A stretch of DNA of 64,000 nucleotides, from contig DATJNA010000034.1 in NCBI GenBank assembly GCA_035508435.1, positions 33,408 through 97,407 of the forward strand, in the 5' to 3' direction. The notes beneath the pieces are model-generated. The model searched no databases, had not been told where the DNA came from, and saw only the letters and a list, made by a program, of their open reading frames with translations. This DNA comes from JASHVB01 sp035508435. GTDB taxonomy: Bacteria > Pseudomonadota > Alphaproteobacteria > Acetobacterales > Acetobacteraceae. Numbering within the stretch: the first letter of the stretch is position 1; every line of letters begins with the position of its first letter. The position numbers and the translations under genes are program-made. Below, piece by piece: positions 62,669 to 64,000 of the stretch.

Positions 62669-63100
62669 ATGTCTGGAAACAAATATCCTGCCTATGCAGG
62701 CGCCGAGCCCTATTTCGAGATGGTCCGCAAAGCACTCGGGGACCTTGTCGATGGCGAGCACTTCTTCGATATCGTCGCCGACGATATCGTCTACGAGGTT
62801 CGGTACGATCTAGGCTGGCCCCGTGTGATCCGGGGGCGCTCCGATCTGATGGATCAGTTCAAGGGATATGTCAGCAGCATCCAGCTTCGGTCCGCAGACA
62901 AGTTGATCGTCAACAAAGCGAACAATGGCCGTGTCGTTGTGATCGAGTATGAGATTCACGGAACGATCCTCGCGAGTGGCGCCAAGTATGAAAATCGGTT
63001 CTGCTCGATCATCGAACTTGGAAACCGGAAGATCACGCACTGGAGAGATTACATGGACTCGCACGCGGCGTGGAACGCACTGACGGCAAACGCTCCGTGA
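62669..63100 (+). CDS. SnoaL-like (NTF2-fold) protein
   Basis: This 143-residue protein starts MSGNKYPAYAG behind an AGGAG site. It has the SnoaL/ketosteroid-isomerase-like pattern (EHFFDIVADDIVYEVRYD, VIRGRSDLMDQFKGY, then IVEYEIHGTILASG-type strands and ITHWRDYMDSHAAW). Function is unknown. Base composition is lower than the core of the window, like the adjacent island, and the junction element follows it. Confidence 0.8.
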   Translation: MSGNKYPAYAGAEPYFEMVRKALGDLVDGEHFFDIVADDIVYEVRYDLGWPRVIRGRSDLMDQFKGYVSSIQLRSADKLIVNKANNGRVVVIEYEIHGTILASGAKYENRFCSIIELGNRKITHWRDYMDSHAAWNALTANAP

Positions 63101-63119
63101 TCTCGCAGGATACCGTGGC

Positions 63120-63197
63120 GACGGTCTTTCCCAGAGCCGGCGATATACGGCGGTTGCCGGCTGCGACAGAAAAATCGACCGATTGGAGCTGATAGTC
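63120..63197. repeat. Recurring junction element, copy 2
   Basis: GACGGTCTTT (63120-63129), a GCCGGC...GCCGGC hairpin-capable stretch, AAAAATCGACCGAT (63170-63183) and GATAGTC (63191-63197) repeat the order seen after the SRPBCC gene. It begins 19 bp after the SnoaL-like stop. Confidence 0.65.
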
Positions 63198-63225
63198 CCT
63201 GAAACGCCCGGCGCGAACACAAATC

Positions 63226-63258
63226 AGGCGGTAGAGGTCGGGATAACCTCTACCGCCT
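63226..63258. terminator. Perfect 13-bp hairpin between convergent genes
   Basis: AGGCGGTAGAGGT (63226-63238) and ACCTCTACCGCCT (63246-63258) form a perfect stem with a 7-base loop. It lies between the SnoaL-like gene and the stop of the leftward SDR gene, where a bidirectional terminator is expected. There is no strong T tract. Confidence 0.65.
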
Positions 63259-63288
63259 CGCTTATGAACGCGCCGGGCGGGGGCCCTT

Positions 63289-64000
63289 TTAGGCGGCGGT
63301 AGCCAGGGCGACCGCGTCCCGGCCGGCGGGGAAACGGAGCTGGCCGGCCGTGTCGTGGACCGCGGTCCAGACCGCCTCGGCGACATCCGATTCCTGCGTG
63401 GTCATCGCCGGTTGAGCGAACGCCTCGAAGATGGGCCTGGCGAAGTCGGCATAGGCCGCCGGGATGAGGTCTTCGATGCGGACCGAGGTGTTCTGCGAGA
63501 AGCGCGTCGTCGGGGCGTAGCCCGGCTCGACGAGTTTCGCGCGGATGCCGAAACAAGCGAGTTCGTGAGCCAGCGAGCCGGTGAAACCCTCGATGGCCTG
63601 CTTGCTCGCCGTGTAGGCAGCAGCCAAGGGCATCGCGGCCAGGGTGACGCTGGACGTCACGTTGACGATCGCGCCGGAGCGGCGCTCGCGCATCTGTGGG
63701 ATCACGGCCTGTACCATGGCCATAACGCCCAAGGTGTTGGTATCGAACACCCTGCGGATGTGCGACATCGGGGTTGCCTCGAAGGCTCCGACGACGCCGA
63801 TGCCCGCGTTGTTGACGAGAACATCAATCCGCCCGGCGGCTTCGACGGCGGCGGCGATGCTTGCATCGCTGGTGACGTCCAGCGGCAGGATCCGCAGGTT
63901 CTCGGAACGCGGCAGAACGCCGGGGTTCGGCGTGCGCATGGCGGCGATGACGTCCCAGCCATTGGCCAGAAAGTGACGAGCGGTTTCCAGGCCATAGCCC
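63289..64000 (-). CDS. Short-chain dehydrogenase/reductase, partial at right edge
   Basis: The reading frame is open to the window edge; the sequence before the internal ATG at 63939 reads GYGLETARHFLANGWDVIAA, clearly the Rossmann N-terminus, so the start lies beyond 64000. SDR landmarks are VLVNNAGIG, the Ser of IVNVTSSV, and YTASK (catalytic Tyr and Lys). The C-terminal part (GYAPTTRFSQN and following) fits the classical SDRs of the oxidoreductase DltE/YdfG type. The substrate is unknown. Confidence 0.9.
   Translation of the reverse strand, partial: GYGLETARHFLANGWDVIAAMRTPNPGVLPRSENLRILPLDVTSDASIAAAVEAAGRIDVLVNNAGIGVVGAFEATPMSHIRRVFDTNTLGVMAMVQAVIPQMRERRSGAIVNVTSSVTLAAMPLAAAYTASKQAIEGFTGSLAHELACFGIRAKLVEPGYAPTTRFSQNTSVRIEDLIPAAYADFARPIFEAFAQPAMTTQESDVAEAVWTAVHDTAGQLRFPAGRDAVALATAA

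Overview
The window is about 64 kb of chromosome from a high-GC alphaproteobacterium, most likely of the order Rhodospirillales and probably Acetobacteraceae. That placement rests on base composition, typical alphaproteobacterial gene orders (yfgM-like/bamB/der, rplU-rpmA-obgE-proB, dapD near dapE) and the style of the encoded proteins. It is inference from gene content, since no rRNA is present. One CAU-anticodon tRNA lies at 40091-40167.

Layout. From 1 to 7496 (minus strand) a tight operon joined by start/stop overlaps encodes a carrier protein, an acyl-CoA dehydrogenase-like flavoprotein, a class II aminoacyl-tRNA-synthetase-like amino acid:carrier-protein ligase, a DUF1839 protein, a GH2 beta-mannosidase-like enzyme and a double alpha/beta hydrolase that runs off the left edge. 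A methyltransferase is divergent from it. From 8651 to 13378 is the lysine/peptidoglycan pair dapD and dapE, separated by a lower-GC AAA+/STAND-like ATPase and followed by two small paralogous membrane proteins. From 13694 to 20892 are an M23 peptidase, a GNAT enzyme, an MCP-PilZ receptor beside a Cache-domain gene broken by an amber codon, an acyltransferase and TamA. From 21259 to 33833 are an SMP-30 enzyme, a decayed proB fragment beside intact proB, obgE, rpmA, rplU with a long repetitive tail, and assorted metabolic genes including an orphan molybdenum hydroxylase subunit and an orphan ABC ATPase.

From 33991 to 43739 are envelope and glycan functions: an outer-membrane barrel coupled to a WecG/TagA glycosyltransferase, the outer-membrane assembly operon yfgM-like/bamB/der, and a tiny ORF coupled to a large SGNH-type protein followed by a GT-A glycosyltransferase. 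From 43849 to 54781 are gluQ, an esterase, an alcohol dehydrogenase, a MetE-like protein, a GST with a palindromic operator, an IalB-like protein coupled to rlmN, and an operon of methyltransferase, heptosyltransferase and MFS exporter. From 55100 to 56935 is a frameshifted MCP-PilZ pseudogene, followed by a phospholipase-D-like lipoprotein and guaA.

The right end (60314-63205) drops sharply in GC. The last six codons of guaA are repeated with only synonymous changes at 62469-62486, which marks a small genomic island inserted at the guaA 3' end. A recurring junction element follows the genes there. Many intergenic spaces carry their own private short tandem repeat (periods 15, 16, 17, 20, 23, 25 and 50 bp), while repeats inside genes have periods of 12, 18 and 30 bp. 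The most interesting system is the amino acid:carrier-protein ligase operon with its glycan-active partners.
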